A DNA stretch of 64,000 bases from an uncultured bacterium (GCA_902779645.1 CACZCH010000015.1:1-64000); one strand, 5' to 3'. Positions 10,549 through 19,401 are shown, counted from the first letter of the stretch. Notes: generated from the letters alone by a model not told the origin. A program made the numbers and translations.

Positions 10549-10568
10549 TGTGTTGCATTTGCAACACA
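10549..10568. promoter_or_regulatory. Palindromic operator in the marR/efflux intergenic region
   Basis: TGTGTTGCA-TT-TGCAACACA, a perfect 9-bp inverted repeat with a 2-nt centre. It lies 26 nt before the marR start and 84 nt before the TolC-like start. MarR repressors bind such palindromes, so autoregulation plus control of the divergent exporter is a reasonable inference. Confidence 0.75.
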
Positions 10569-10593
10569 ATATTCTCTCTCGGAGGATTAAGTT

Positions 10594-11049
10594 TTGAAAG
10601 AACATTTTAGGGATACAATTTTTTATCAAATAGAGCTTACTGCAAAATATTGTAAACTGCTGGGAGCACAGGTTTTTGAACAGTTTAATATCGGATTAAC
10701 CGTTGAAGAATATACAATATTGGATACTCTGCTTACTCAAAAAGAATTGTGCCAAAGAGACCTCGCAAAGCTAATTCTGAAGGATAGAGCAAATACAGGA
10801 AAATTACTTGATAATTTGGAAAAGAAAGGGTTTTTGACCAGAAAATTATCCGTAAAAAATAATAGACCTGTAAAACTAATCGAAATTACAGATGCAGGTA
10901 TAAGACAGGCAGAAACTGCCGCAAAAAGAATCCGCCCGCATTATATGGCAATGAAAGAAAAAATTAATAACAGCGAAATAGCAAGAGTAGGTGAATTGTT
11001 AGCTGAACTAAGGCAGATTCTTAACGAATCATTGAAAATACAAATATAA
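10594..11049 (+). CDS. MarR-family transcriptional regulator
   Basis: 151 residues from TTG 10594, with GGAGG 9 nt upstream. The winged-helix core fits MarR: E-E-Y-T-I-L-D-T-L helix, then Q-R-D-L-A-K-L-I recognition area, D-R-A-N-T-G-K-L-L-D-N-L-E-K-K-G-F, and the wing with R-P-V-K-L-I-E-I-T-D-A-G. MarR proteins are dimeric repressors, often released by small ligands, commonly governing multidrug efflux. The membrane fusion gene follows after 12 nt, so both are probably cotranscribed under the palindrome at 10549-10568. Confidence 0.9.
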   Translation: MKEHFRDTIFYQIELTAKYCKLLGAQVFEQFNIGLTVEEYTILDTLLTQKELCQRDLAKLILKDRANTGKLLDNLEKKGFLTRKLSVKNNRPVKLIEITDAGIRQAETAAKRIRPHYMAMKEKINNSEIARVGELLAELRQILNESLKIQI

Positions 11050-11061
11050 AAGGATATGAAT

Positions 11062-12057
11062 ATGAGTGATGAAAATACTATGAAAGAAAGAAAACTACCA
11101 GTAAAGAAAAGATATATTTTTTCATTTTTGACTGTAATAGCTATTTTGGCAGGCGCATATTTTATATATGGCATGCTCGGATATCAGTCAACGGATGATG
11201 CTTATGTAGAGACAACAACAGTTACTGTTTCTCCGAAAGTTTCGGGTCAGATAGATAAAGTTTTAATTGTTGATAATCAATCTGTAAAAAAAGGCGACAT
11301 TGTTGCAGTAATTGATCAAGAAGATTACAAGGTCAAAGTTGCCCAAGCTCAGGCAGCTTATGATAGAGCTCTTTTAAATCAAAACAATGCTCAAGCAAAT
11401 TTAAACGCAGCTAATTCTGAAATAGAACTTGCTAAAAAGGATGTTGAGAGATATGAAAACTTATACAAAGCAGGTGCTGTATCAAAACAGACTTTAGATA
11501 AAGCAAGAACCAGCTTAGACTCAATAAAAGCTAAGCATACAATTGCAGAGCAGGCAATATTATCATCAGATCCTGCACAAAATGCAAAAGTTGCTGATGC
11601 GGATTTGAATGTACTCAAAGCACAGCTTGATGCCGCGCAATTAGCTTTAAAATATACTGAAATTGTTGCGCCGATTGACGGAACTGTTTCAAATAAAAAG
11701 GTTGAAAGAGGAATGATGGTACAGCCAGGAACTCCGCTTTTTGTAATTGTTCCAAACCAAGTTTGGATTGTTGCAAACTTCAAAGAAACTCAACTGGAAA
11801 AAATGCAAAAAGGTCAGGAGGTAGATATCAAGATTGATACATATCCTCATAAAATATTCAAAGGAGAAGTAGAAAGCATTCAAAGGTCATCAGGCGCAAA
11901 ATCAAGCCTATTTCCGCCGGAAAATGCTGTTGGTTCTTTTGTAAAAATAGTTCAAAGAATTCCTGTTAAGATTGTGTTTACTGAAAAGATTGATCCTGAT
12001 GAGTATGCAATAATTCCGGGAATGTCAGTTGTGCCGAAGGTAAAAATCAGAAAATAA
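11062..12057 (+). CDS. HlyD/EmrA-type periplasmic adaptor (membrane fusion protein)
   Basis: 331 residues from ATG 11062 (AGGA 7 nt upstream; ATG 11056 lies only 1 nt from it). One N-terminal membrane anchor (about 18-38) is followed by T-D-D-A-Y-V-E-T and a barrel-sandwich half motif V-S-G-Q-I. Next come a coiled-coil hairpin (about 90-180), the second lipoyl half (A-P-I-D-G-T-V) and a beta-barrel domain. It is EmrA-like and would link an inner-membrane pump to the TolC-like channel encoded divergently. No EmrB/MFS, ABC or RND pump gene is adjacent; the next gene is an unrelated small one on the other strand. Confidence 0.88.
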   Translation: MSDENTMKERKLPVKKRYIFSFLTVIAILAGAYFIYGMLGYQSTDDAYVETTTVTVSPKVSGQIDKVLIVDNQSVKKGDIVAVIDQEDYKVKVAQAQAAYDRALLNQNNAQANLNAANSEIELAKKDVERYENLYKAGAVSKQTLDKARTSLDSIKAKHTIAEQAILSSDPAQNAKVADADLNVLKAQLDAAQLALKYTEIVAPIDGTVSNKKVERGMMVQPGTPLFVIVPNQVWIVANFKETQLEKMQKGQEVDIKIDTYPHKIFKGEVESIQRSSGAKSSLFPPENAVGSFVKIVQRIPVKIVFTEKIDPDEYAIIPGMSVVPKVKIRK

Positions 12058-12180
12058 TTCAAATATTCACAAAAATCCTTCGCACTCTGAAAAAAAAACG
12101 CAAACAAAACGAGCCTCAGGAATTGACCTTTGCTCGCTGCTTTTAGTAATGTTGATGATTTTCTCTTTCTCTTCAAATTA

Positions 12181-12480
12181 TTATTTAATTTGAATATCAT
12201 CAGTGGCTTGAAGCTGTTTTGACTTGTAGTTATGGATGACCGCATCAACCAATAAGTCATATGAAGAACTTTTCTCGATATTCGGGAATTCTTCTTTCAA
12301 TTGTTGCCTGACCATTGCTTCCAGCCTTTGTTCGTCAGCTTTTATTTTTAATTCATTACTTGATAGTGATTGTATCATGTTTTCTCGTTCAAGAGCCTGC
12401 TTTTGTGAAAAAGCATTCAAATTTGCTCTAGGATCGAGCGCTTCTTTTACTGAGTTGATAAATTTTTTTAAGTTTGTCAT
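12181..12480 (-). CDS. Uncharacterised small helical protein
   Basis: 99 residues from ATG 12480, chosen because GAGG sits just upstream. Not recognised. It is hydrophilic and predicted mostly helical (N-L-K-K-F-I-N-S-V-K-E-A-L at the start, a charged middle with E-x-R-x-x-A-M-V-R-Q-Q-L). No membrane segment, no cysteine, no F-K-A tag. Its interest lies in its promoter: the GCAATTT-N14-CTTTATATA pattern at 12516-12545 is shared with the tagged-protein genes. The ATG lies about 35 nt after the -10-like box. Confidence 0.55.
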   Translation of the reverse strand: MTNLKKFINSVKEALDPRANLNAFSQKQALERENMIQSLSSNELKIKADEQRLEAMVRQQLKEEFPNIEKSSSYDLLVDAVIHNYKSKQLQATDDIQIK

Positions 12481-12515
12481 ACTGACCTCACTTTTGTCTA
12501 CCTTCACTTTGTATC

Positions 12516-12545
12516 TATATAAAGTTTATCAAGTTCAGAAATTGC
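12516..12545 (-). promoter_or_regulatory. Promoter-like pattern GCAATTT-N14-CTTTATATA (copy 2)
   Basis: On the minus strand GCAATTT (12545-12539), a 14-nt spacer and CTTTATATA (12524-12516). A TGTAAATATTTGTAAC tract lies about 20 nt further upstream, also seen upstream of copies 3 and 4. This and the next promoter occupy the gene-free stretch 12481-12920; nothing else is evident there. Confidence 0.6.
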
Positions 12546-12855
12546 CTATTTATTGATAAACTGTTACAAATATTTACAATTCTCTCTATTTGCATTATGA
12601 ATATTAGCATATTTTATGAGATTTTTCAAGCCGATAACGGGCTGAATGCTCGACTTACATTGATTTAGCATTGTTATTCAAATATTAAATCTTTAATGTT
12701 TTCTATATTTTCAATTCTCTCCAATTTTCTTTTAATATATGTGGCTTAAGATATTCGTATTTTGTAACAGGTAAATCTAATGTTACAAAAATGAATTAGT
12801 TAAGCCTATTTGATCCAGTTATTGTAAATTTTTGTAAATATTAAATTAAAATCTC

Positions 12856-12882
12856 TAAAGTTTTTCAAAAATATGCCGATAA
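12856..12882 (+). promoter_or_regulatory. Consensus FliA (sigma-28) promoter
   Basis: TAAAGTTT (12856-12863), exactly 11 nt, then GCCGATAA (12875-12882): a full match to the known sigma-28 consensus. TTGTAAATTTTTGTAAAT lies about 25 nt upstream, as at the fliD promoter. The only gene downstream before a terminator is the 40-residue ORF at 12921. Confidence 0.88.
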
Positions 12883-12920
12883 ATAATATATAAGAAAAAG
12901 TCGTTATTGTGAGGTATATT

Positions 12921-13043
12921 ATGGAACAAGATCTAAAATTGGATGAAAAACTGGAAAAAGATTTGCATGAGTGCAAAAAAAGTGCAGAGTTATTGGAAAA
13001 AATCTTAACGATGCTCGTGAAAGGATTTGCACCAGAGTATTAA
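12921..13043 (+). CDS. 40-residue microprotein under sigma-28 control
   Basis: Reads M-E-Q-D-L-K-L-D-E-K-L ... M-L-V-K-G-F-A-P-E-Y. ATG is preceded by GTGAGG 7 nt away, a consensus sigma-28 promoter ends 38 nt upstream, and a strong terminator begins 8 nt after the stop, so it is a complete single-gene unit. The product is a charged amphipathic helix with a short hydrophobic tail and one cysteine. I do not recognise it; at 40 residues it is far too short for FlgM. A role in late flagellar assembly, motility or signalling is inferred only from the promoter. The transcript could instead act as an RNA. Confidence 0.7.
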   Translation: MEQDLKLDEKLEKDLHECKKSAELLEKILTMLVKGFAPEY

Positions 13044-13050
13044 AATTGTG

Positions 13051-13075
13051 AAAGGCTCCAAACGGAGCCTTTTTT
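13051..13075 (+). terminator. Terminator after the 40-residue ORF
   Basis: AAGGCTCC-AAAC-GGAGCCTT followed by a T run; compact stem of 8 bp. Confidence 0.9.
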
Positions 13076-13320
13076 GTTGATTATTTTTAAATGCGTTAGT
13101 AAGATTGTGATTGTGAATTAGAAGCAGACTTGAGAGTTTTAAACAGTGAGTGAAATAAAATGTTATTTTGCATGTTACCTAACTGATTCTTGATATAACA
13201 TTTTGCTTGTTATACAATAGTCTTGTAGAACTAATTGTTAGAAAAATACCCTTTTTTATTTTTTAGATATTCCAATAGCGATTAGCCGAAACTCAGACAC
13301 ATATAGAGGAGAATATTGTG

Positions 13321-13914
13321 ATGCATATTAGTGCAATTAACAGCTGCGATTTTTCAAACAAAAAAACTACGCATCAGCAGTTTAAAGGTTTGATTAAAGA
13401 TAAAAGTGTTATGAATATTATCAAAAACATGTCAAAAAGAGATTCTTATGAGTTTAGAAAGATAGAAAAAAGGTTATCAAAAACTAAGTTTTGGGATATG
13501 AAAATATCAAGTATTGGTGACAAATTAAATGGAATCAAATTTGAGTTTATAGATAAGAAAAAAAAGCACGGAGTTATTACTGACGGAATTTTCCCGTATC
13601 GAAAAGAAGGTAATGCTATCAATGTATACTCAATAGTTTACGGTTCTGAAAATATTTCGCAAAATACTGTTGAAACTCTAAAATACAAATCAGATTACAG
13701 AGCGACTACGGTTTATAATAAGTATCTGAAAAACATTGAAGAAGTAAGACGAAAAGGTTTTAATTTGACACCAATTGAAAGCATAAAAAGCAAAGAGATT
13801 GAACTCGATATGCTTGAAGAAGCTGCTTCTTTTGCCGACGGAAATAAAAATGCTAAAATTTTAGACACAAAAACTACAACAAAACTGAATGTGGGCAATG
13901 ATTTTAAATTTTAG
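13321..13914 (+). CDS. Tagged protein of unknown function
   Basis: 197 residues. ATG 13321 is 10 nt from GAGGA; the GTG at 13318 is an equally possible start. The N-terminus carries the F-K-G form of the tag (H-Q-Q-F-K-G-L, about residue 18-24). The rest is lysine-rich and alpha/beta in character, with no membrane segment. A Y-R-A-T-T-V-Y-N-K-Y-L segment near 130 and an acidic helix near 155-170 are visible. No known domain is recognised. Upstream DNA shows no copy of the GCAATTT element. A weak GTTTG/CAAAC hairpin with following T's (about 13917-13950) may terminate it. Confidence 0.6.
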   Translation: MHISAINSCDFSNKKTTHQQFKGLIKDKSVMNIIKNMSKRDSYEFRKIEKRLSKTKFWDMKISSIGDKLNGIKFEFIDKKKKHGVITDGIFPYRKEGNAINVYSIVYGSENISQNTVETLKYKSDYRATTVYNKYLKNIEEVRRKGFNLTPIESIKSKEIELDMLEEAASFADGNKNAKILDTKTTTKLNVGNDFKF

Positions 13915-13988
13915 TTTGTATAGCCGCCAAACAATTATTTTTTAATCTGTTAATAATATTCTTTATGTGTTATATATAAAACTAGCCT

Positions 13989-14687
13989 ATGAATATTGAA
14001 TCTGAAATTTTTAAAAAATATAGCGCGGATTTTGATAAACTTATTGAATATGGATTTCTAAAAGAAAAAAATTCATATTCTTATGAGAAGCTGTTTAGAA
14101 ATAATGAATTCAAAGCTGTTATAAATATTACAAACAATGGAAATGTTACCGGTATTGTGTATGACATTGAAAACAACGACGAATTCTTACCCCTAAAAAT
14201 TGTATCCCAAGAAGGTTCTTTTGTCGGAGAAGTAAAAGAAGAATTTAAAAAAATCTTAATTGACATAAGGGACAACTGCTTTTTAGAAAAACATTTCTTA
14301 TCAACACAAGCAAACAGGATTGCTAAACTTTTAATATCCAAATATGGCGATAAGCCTGAATACATGTGGAAAGATGCTCCATTATTCGGCGTTTTTAGAA
14401 ACTCTGTTTCAAAAAAATGGTATGGAATTATAATGAATATTCCGCGAACTAAGCTAGGGGAAGATGATAAATCCATAGTTGAGATTCTAAACATAAAACT
14501 TGATTCCGAAAAAATTCAAAAATTGCTCAAAAAAGAAGGATTTTATCCAGCCTGGCATATGAACAAAAAATATTGGATAACAATTACGCTTGATGAAACA
14601 TTATCCGATAAAGAAATTTTAAACTTTTTGGAGGAGAGCTACTCATTTACTGTTAATAAAAAAAATGGTAGAATTAGAAAACAGTAA
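13989..14687 (+). CDS. MmcQ/YjbR-family protein
   Basis: 232 residues. The C-terminal 115 residues fit the MmcQ/YjbR domain: Y-G-x-K-P-E-Y-M-W, F-G-V-F-R-N, K-K-W-Y-G-I-I-M-N-I, I-E-I-L-N-I-K-L and a final H-M-N-K-K-Y-W-I-T-I. The N-terminal 100 residues are the extension found in longer members. The fold is related to CyaY-like/DNA-binding proteins, but the cellular role is not established. It precedes the flavodoxin gene by 18 nt on the same strand, so the two are probably cotranscribed. Confidence 0.82.
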   Translation: MNIESEIFKKYSADFDKLIEYGFLKEKNSYSYEKLFRNNEFKAVINITNNGNVTGIVYDIENNDEFLPLKIVSQEGSFVGEVKEEFKKILIDIRDNCFLEKHFLSTQANRIAKLLISKYGDKPEYMWKDAPLFGVFRNSVSKKWYGIIMNIPRTKLGEDDKSIVEILNIKLDSEKIQKLLKKEGFYPAWHMNKKYWITITLDETLSDKEILNFLEESYSFTVNKKNGRIRKQ

Positions 14688-14705
14688 TACAGGAGAGTTA
14701 AAAAT

Positions 14706-15188
14706 ATGACAAAATGTTTAGTTGCCTATTTTTCAGCGACAGGAATTACGAAAAAAGTCGGAGAAGAGTTATCTCAAGTCTTAGGCTGTGATACTTATGA
14801 AATCAAACCAGAAACTCCGTATACAGAAGCAGATTTGAATTGGATGGACAAAAGTTCAAGAAGCTCTGTTGAAATGAAAGATAGAACATTCCGCCCCAAA
14901 ATGGCTGAAGATAACTTTTCTGCTTCGGATTACGATGTAATTTTCTTAGGGTTTCCTATTTGGTGGTACGTTGCACCGACCATTATAAACACTTTTTTAG
15001 AAAAACATAACCTTGCTTATAAAAAAATTATTCTGTTTGCAACTTCAGGAGGAAGCAAATTTGGCAAAGCCGTTGAAAATTTAAGACCAAGTGTTGCACC
15101 GTCAACGGTCATAATTGAAGGCAAAATTCTGAACAACAATCCTTCAATCGAAGAACTAAGACAGTGGGTCAGAAGCATAATTTTGTAA
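14706..15188 (+). CDS. Flavodoxin
   Basis: 160 residues. The N-terminal FMN phosphate loop is present as S-A-T-G-I-T-K-K-V (9-17; family T/S-x-T-G-x-T). The later F-L-G-F-P-I-W-W-Y block (near 80-88) and F-A-T-S-G-G-S-K-F-G (near 117) are typical of the Flavodoxin_4 group that includes many anaerobe proteins. It would carry electrons in the cytoplasm; the partner is unknown. AGGAG lies 9 nt upstream of ATG. It follows the MmcQ/YjbR-like gene closely. Confidence 0.88.
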   Translation: MTKCLVAYFSATGITKKVGEELSQVLGCDTYEIKPETPYTEADLNWMDKSSRSSVEMKDRTFRPKMAEDNFSASDYDVIFLGFPIWWYVAPTIINTFLEKHNLAYKKIILFATSGGSKFGKAVENLRPSVAPSTVIIEGKILNNNPSIEELRQWVRSIIL

Positions 15189-15297
15189 ACATATAACTTA
15201 AAAAAACATTCTGCCTTACTGAGCTAAACTGACATTTATGGGTATAGTATCTCATACAAATAACAAATGTCATACAGAAGCGTTAGCTAAGAATTTC

Positions 15298-15351
15298 TTT
15301 CGAAACTTGCATGAGATTCTTCGGGCTAAAATTTTTATTACCATCAGAATG
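15298..15351. repeat. Dispersed repeat-like hairpin
   Basis: The pattern GAGATTCTTCGGGCT ... ATCAGAATGAC resembles common bacterial interspersed palindromes of the ATTCTTCGG...CAGAATGAC type. Only one copy is in this window, so family membership is inferred. Confidence 0.35.
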
Positions 15352-15357
15352 ACAAGA

Positions 15358-17247
15358 TTATTTACCTAACATTACCATAAGAACAGAAATATCAGCAGGT
15401 TTAACACCGCCTATGCGTGAAGCTTGAGCTAAATTTGTCGGGCGGATTTTTTCAAGTTTTTCTTTTGTCTCGGTTGATATATGTTTAATCTTAGAATAAT
15501 CAATATTTGCAGGAATTCTGTATTTTTCGAGCTTTTCACTCGTCTCAACCTGTTCAAGCTGACGTTTGATATACCCGTTGTACTTAACCTTGACTTCTAC
15601 CTCATCAATTATATCCTGAGATAAGTTTTCTGACATTTTTTCTTCAAGACTTACCCTCTCATCTACCTCTTTAAACACATCATAAGTTATATTTGGACGT
15701 TTCAGAAACTCCCCTAGTCGGATACCGTTTTCTATATGCTCCCCATATTTTGCCAAAACTTCATTTACACCCCCGGTTGCAGGAAGTTTTGTTTCTTGAA
15801 GTCGAACTATCTCTTTTTGAATATTTTCCTGCTTATCTAAAAATCTTTGATATTGAGCATCATCAATCAATCCGATTTTATGCCCTATTTCAGTCAATCT
15901 TTCGTCTGCGTTATCCTGTCTCAAAAGAAGTCTGTATTCTGAACGCGAAGTCAGCATTCTGTAAGGTTCTTGGATATCTTTTGTCACTAAATCATCAATA
16001 AGAGTACCCGTATAAGATGAAGCTCTTGAAAGTTCCAAAGGCTCAGAACCGTTAATATAATTAACCGAATTGATCCCCGCAACAAGCCCTTGTGCGGCAG
16101 CTTCTTCATAACCGCTTGTACCGTTTATTTGTCCAGCAAAGAAAAGCCCTTTAATATCCTTGGACATAAGCGAGTGCAACGTTTGAACAGCAGGAACATA
16201 ATCGTATTCAACCGCATAAGCAGGCTTAATTATATGTGCTTTTTCTAACCCAGGAAGCGAGCGGAGCATTTCCACCTGAACACATGCCGGCAGACTTGTT
16301 GAAAACCCTTGAATATAAACTTCATAAGTATTCAAACCTTCAGGCTCAATAAAAATATGGTGTGAAGGATTAGACGCAAATCTTACAATCTTGTCTTCAA
16401 TAGAAGGACAGTAGCGAGGCCCTACACCGTGAATTAACCCTTGATACATCGGTGATTTATCAAGGTTTGCCCTGATTATTGAATGAGTTTCTTCATTTGT
16501 TCTTGTAAGATAACAGGGGTATTGCTGTCTTACAGGACGATTTGGCTTGAATGAGTAAAAACTAAGCTTATCATCTCCCGGTTGAACAGTCATTTTTGAA
16601 TAATCGATTGTACGTTTATCAACTCTTGCAGGAGTACCTGTTTTTAGCTTTTTAGTAACAATCCCGTGTTCTCTGAGTGACTGAGACAGCCCGATTGCAG
16701 CTCTTTCACCAAGCCTTCCGCCCGAATAAGCCTGCAAACCTACATACATTTTACCTTCAAGCGAAGTTCCTGTTGTTAATATAATTGCGCGACAGATGTA
16801 TTCCAAGCCGTACTCGTCAACCGCCCCGATTATTTGACCATCCTTAACCTTTATATCAGTAATACAAGTCTGCTTAACCCAAATATTATCAGTATTTTCG
16901 ATAATATTTCTCATATAGCGCGTATATTCTTTTTTATCGGATTGAGCTCTAAGCGCCCTAACCGCAGGACCTTTGGAAGAATTAAGGGTTTTCATTTGAA
17001 TATAAGTAGCATCGGCTACTTCTCCCATAACCCCGCCAAGAGCATCTATTTCTCTCACAAGAGTCGATTTGGCAGGACCTCCGATGGCAGGATTACAAGG
17101 CTGAAGTGCAATATTATCGACATTTAAAGTACACAATAAAACATTACAGCCCAAACGTGCTGCAGAGATTGCGGCTTCACATCCTGCGTGTCCCGCACCT
17201 ACAACAATCACGTCAAATTTGTTATTTATATAATCCAAGCTAGTCAT
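15358..17247 (-). CDS. mnmG: tRNA uridine 5-carboxymethylaminomethyl modification enzyme MnmG (GidA)
   Basis: 629 residues from ATG 17247. With MnmE it adds the cmnm5 group to U34 of tRNAs, using FAD and methylene-tetrahydrofolate. The FAD-binding motif V-V-G-A-G-H-A-G-C-E-A-A is at the N-terminus. The conserved C-N-P-A-I-G-G-P-A-K-S, R-R-T-I/K-T-G-T-P-A-R, G-L-I-H-G-V-G-P-R-Y-C-P-S-I-E-D-K and G-Q-I-N-G-T-S-G-Y-E-E-A blocks follow. The helical C-terminal MnmE-binding domain ends with R-I-G-G-V-K-P-A-D-I. No Shine-Dalgarno precedes ATG; instead TATAAT lies 6 nt upstream, suggesting leaderless mRNA. mnmE is not adjacent. Confidence 0.96.
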   Translation of the reverse strand: MTSLDYINNKFDVIVVGAGHAGCEAAISAARLGCNVLLCTLNVDNIALQPCNPAIGGPAKSTLVREIDALGGVMGEVADATYIQMKTLNSSKGPAVRALRAQSDKKEYTRYMRNIIENTDNIWVKQTCITDIKVKDGQIIGAVDEYGLEYICRAIILTTGTSLEGKMYVGLQAYSGGRLGERAAIGLSQSLREHGIVTKKLKTGTPARVDKRTIDYSKMTVQPGDDKLSFYSFKPNRPVRQQYPCYLTRTNEETHSIIRANLDKSPMYQGLIHGVGPRYCPSIEDKIVRFASNPSHHIFIEPEGLNTYEVYIQGFSTSLPACVQVEMLRSLPGLEKAHIIKPAYAVEYDYVPAVQTLHSLMSKDIKGLFFAGQINGTSGYEEAAAQGLVAGINSVNYINGSEPLELSRASSYTGTLIDDLVTKDIQEPYRMLTSRSEYRLLLRQDNADERLTEIGHKIGLIDDAQYQRFLDKQENIQKEIVRLQETKLPATGGVNEVLAKYGEHIENGIRLGEFLKRPNITYDVFKEVDERVSLEEKMSENLSQDIIDEVEVKVKYNGYIKRQLEQVETSEKLEKYRIPANIDYSKIKHISTETKEKLEKIRPTNLAQASRIGGVKPADISVLMVMLGK

Positions 17248-17328
17248 AGAGGTATTATACAATAAAAAAGATTTTTTTTGGGCAGGTATCCCCCAAAAAA
17301 CGAATTATACTTGTCCGACAAAAATGAA

Positions 17329-19323
17329 TTATATTTTGCTAAAGTCTGTTAAAATTGTATATTTATTTTTCAAATCTGTTAACAATGTTAATCTGTTATT
17401 TTTAATATTTTCGTCCTTATCCATGACAAGGACATCATCAAAGAATTTTGTAACAACAGGATTTATGGAGATTAAACTGCTTAAATATTTTGAATAATCT
17501 CCTTCGAAATTCACTCCCTGAACAGCTTTGTATAAGTCTCTTTCAGCTTGTTCTGTAAATAAAGTTTCATTAACCTTGTTGTTTACATTATCTTTAAGTA
17601 TTCTAAGAACACGATTAGCGTTTTCCAACAGCTTGGTATCAATTTCATTTTCCCCTACTGCTTTAACTCTCAACAGATAATCACACAAATCTTTGCAAGG
17701 ATTTATGCTTGCGCATGCTTCCAATACATTCTTAGAATAATCCGAATTTAAGAAAATGATTAACCTTTGAACAAAAAATTCTTCTACATCAGTTTTTATG
17801 TCTGCTTGAACAGGTAATAAAGCAATTGCCTCATCAATAATTTTTGATAAGTCTAATTTTAAATTGTGTTCAAGAATTGTTTTAATAATCCCCAATGCTG
17901 CACGTCTTACACCAAGAGGGTCAGAAGAGCCTGTGGGTTTTTTACCTGCTGCAAATACCGCGCAAATTGTATCAATTTTATCTGCGATACCAACAATTTG
18001 TCCCTCAATACTTTTAGCCGTTTCACTATCTGCATTTAACGGGAAATAGTGTTCTTTTATACCATCTTGAACCCCTTGCTCTTCACCGCTGACTCTAGCG
18101 TAATCCGCACCGATGAATCCTTGAAGCTCTGTGAATTCAAATACCAGATTTGTAGCCAAATCCGCCTTGCAAAGCTCTGCGGTTCTTTTTATAGAAGGTT
18201 TATTAACACCTAAAGCATTTGAAATTTTTTCCGATAGTTTAATAATTCTTTGAGTTTTATCATAAACAGAACCCATGCCTTTTTGGAAAGTCATGCCTTT
18301 CAAGTTTTCCACATAGTTTTCAAGCGGTTTTTTTGTATCTTCGTTAAAGAAGAATACTGCGTCATCAAGACGGGCTTTGATTACTCTCAAGTTACCGGCT
18401 TTAATATTTTCAAACTCATTACCGATATAATTTGTTATTGTTACAAATTTATTAATTAATTTACCGTTCTTTTCGTACAAAGCGAAATATCTTTGATGAG
18501 TTTCCATTACGGTAACTGCAACTTCCTGAGGGATTGTCAGGTATGCCGTATCAAAATCACATGTAACCGCAACAGGATATTCTACAATAAAGGTAACTTC
18601 TTCCAACAAATCATCAGAAATTTTTGTAACCGCATTAAGCTTATCTGCTTCAATCTTTGTTAATTCCAATATTTTAGCCTGACGTTCATTTTGGTCAACA
18701 ATAACTTTTGCTTCGCGCAATTTATCAACGTATTCATCAGGATTATTAATTACGATATTTTGAGTTGAAAATCTGTGTCCGTTAGTAATGTTAGAAGAAT
18801 CTTTGTCAATGATTTTTACGGGAACTTGTTCATTATCTAAGATTGATAAAACCCATCTTATAGGACGAGAAAATTTAACATCATTTGTCCCCCATCTCAT
18901 AAAGTGCGGGCCTTGAAGTTTAGAGAAAATGGCCGGTACATTTTCCATCAAAAGGTCTTTTGTATTTTTACCCTTAATAGAGATTTTTGCATATACGTAA
19001 TTATCTTCTATGTATAAGTCATTTTTTGAAACACCGTTTTTGTTTGCAAAACCTTCACCTGCTTTAGACAGGTTTCCGTTTTCGTCAAACGCAACTTTAG
19101 CAATAGGACCCTTTACGACTTTTTCTACGTCCGGCTGAGATGATGCCAAGCCGTCAACAATAACAGCTAATCTTCTCGGGGTTGCCATAACTTTTATGTC
19201 GGAAAAAGCAACATTATTATCACTTAAAAACTTTTCAAACCCTTGTTTTAATTGTTCAATTGCCATAGGTATAAATTTATACGGTAATTCTTCTACACCT
19301 ACTTCAAATAAATATTTACTCAT
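17329..19323 (-). CDS. glyS: Glycyl-tRNA synthetase beta subunit
   Basis: 664 residues from ATG 19323 (GGAG 9 nt upstream; GTG 19335 overlaps that site). This is the beta chain of the alpha2-beta2 bacterial GlyRS, which binds tRNA and completes glycylation with GlyQ. The N-terminal F-E-V-G-V-E-E-L-P is a clear family signature, followed by A-T-P-R-R-L-A-V, H-F-M-R-W-G and G-H-R-F. The central HD-like and DALR-type anticodon regions are present (A-D-K-I-D-T-I, P-T-G-S-S-D-P-L-G-V-R-R). glyQ is not in the window. Confidence 0.96.
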   Translation of the reverse strand: MSKYLFEVGVEELPYKFIPMAIEQLKQGFEKFLSDNNVAFSDIKVMATPRRLAVIVDGLASSQPDVEKVVKGPIAKVAFDENGNLSKAGEGFANKNGVSKNDLYIEDNYVYAKISIKGKNTKDLLMENVPAIFSKLQGPHFMRWGTNDVKFSRPIRWVLSILDNEQVPVKIIDKDSSNITNGHRFSTQNIVINNPDEYVDKLREAKVIVDQNERQAKILELTKIEADKLNAVTKISDDLLEEVTFIVEYPVAVTCDFDTAYLTIPQEVAVTVMETHQRYFALYEKNGKLINKFVTITNYIGNEFENIKAGNLRVIKARLDDAVFFFNEDTKKPLENYVENLKGMTFQKGMGSVYDKTQRIIKLSEKISNALGVNKPSIKRTAELCKADLATNLVFEFTELQGFIGADYARVSGEEQGVQDGIKEHYFPLNADSETAKSIEGQIVGIADKIDTICAVFAAGKKPTGSSDPLGVRRAALGIIKTILEHNLKLDLSKIIDEAIALLPVQADIKTDVEEFFVQRLIIFLNSDYSKNVLEACASINPCKDLCDYLLRVKAVGENEIDTKLLENANRVLRILKDNVNNKVNETLFTEQAERDLYKAVQGVNFEGDYSKYLSSLISINPVVTKFFDDVLVMDKDENIKNNRLTLLTDLKNKYTILTDFSKI

Positions 19324-19368
19324 CTTTTTCTCCACTAATTATATTTCAATGGCTTTATTATACTACAA

Positions 19369-19401
19369 AAAAACTCTCAAGGCGTCCCTTGAGAGTTTTT
19401 A
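19369..19401 (-). terminator. Terminator between the DUF2582 gene and glyS
   Basis: Inverted repeat AAAACTCTCAAGG/CCCTTGAGAGTTTT with a short loop, T-rich on both flanks. It would end the upstream minus-strand gene before glyS. Confidence 0.75.

Noticed and set aside
12630-12637. A second exact GCCGATAA sigma-28 -10 element
   Set aside because: There is no TAAAGTTT-like -35 at 10-13 nt upstream, so it is probably chance.
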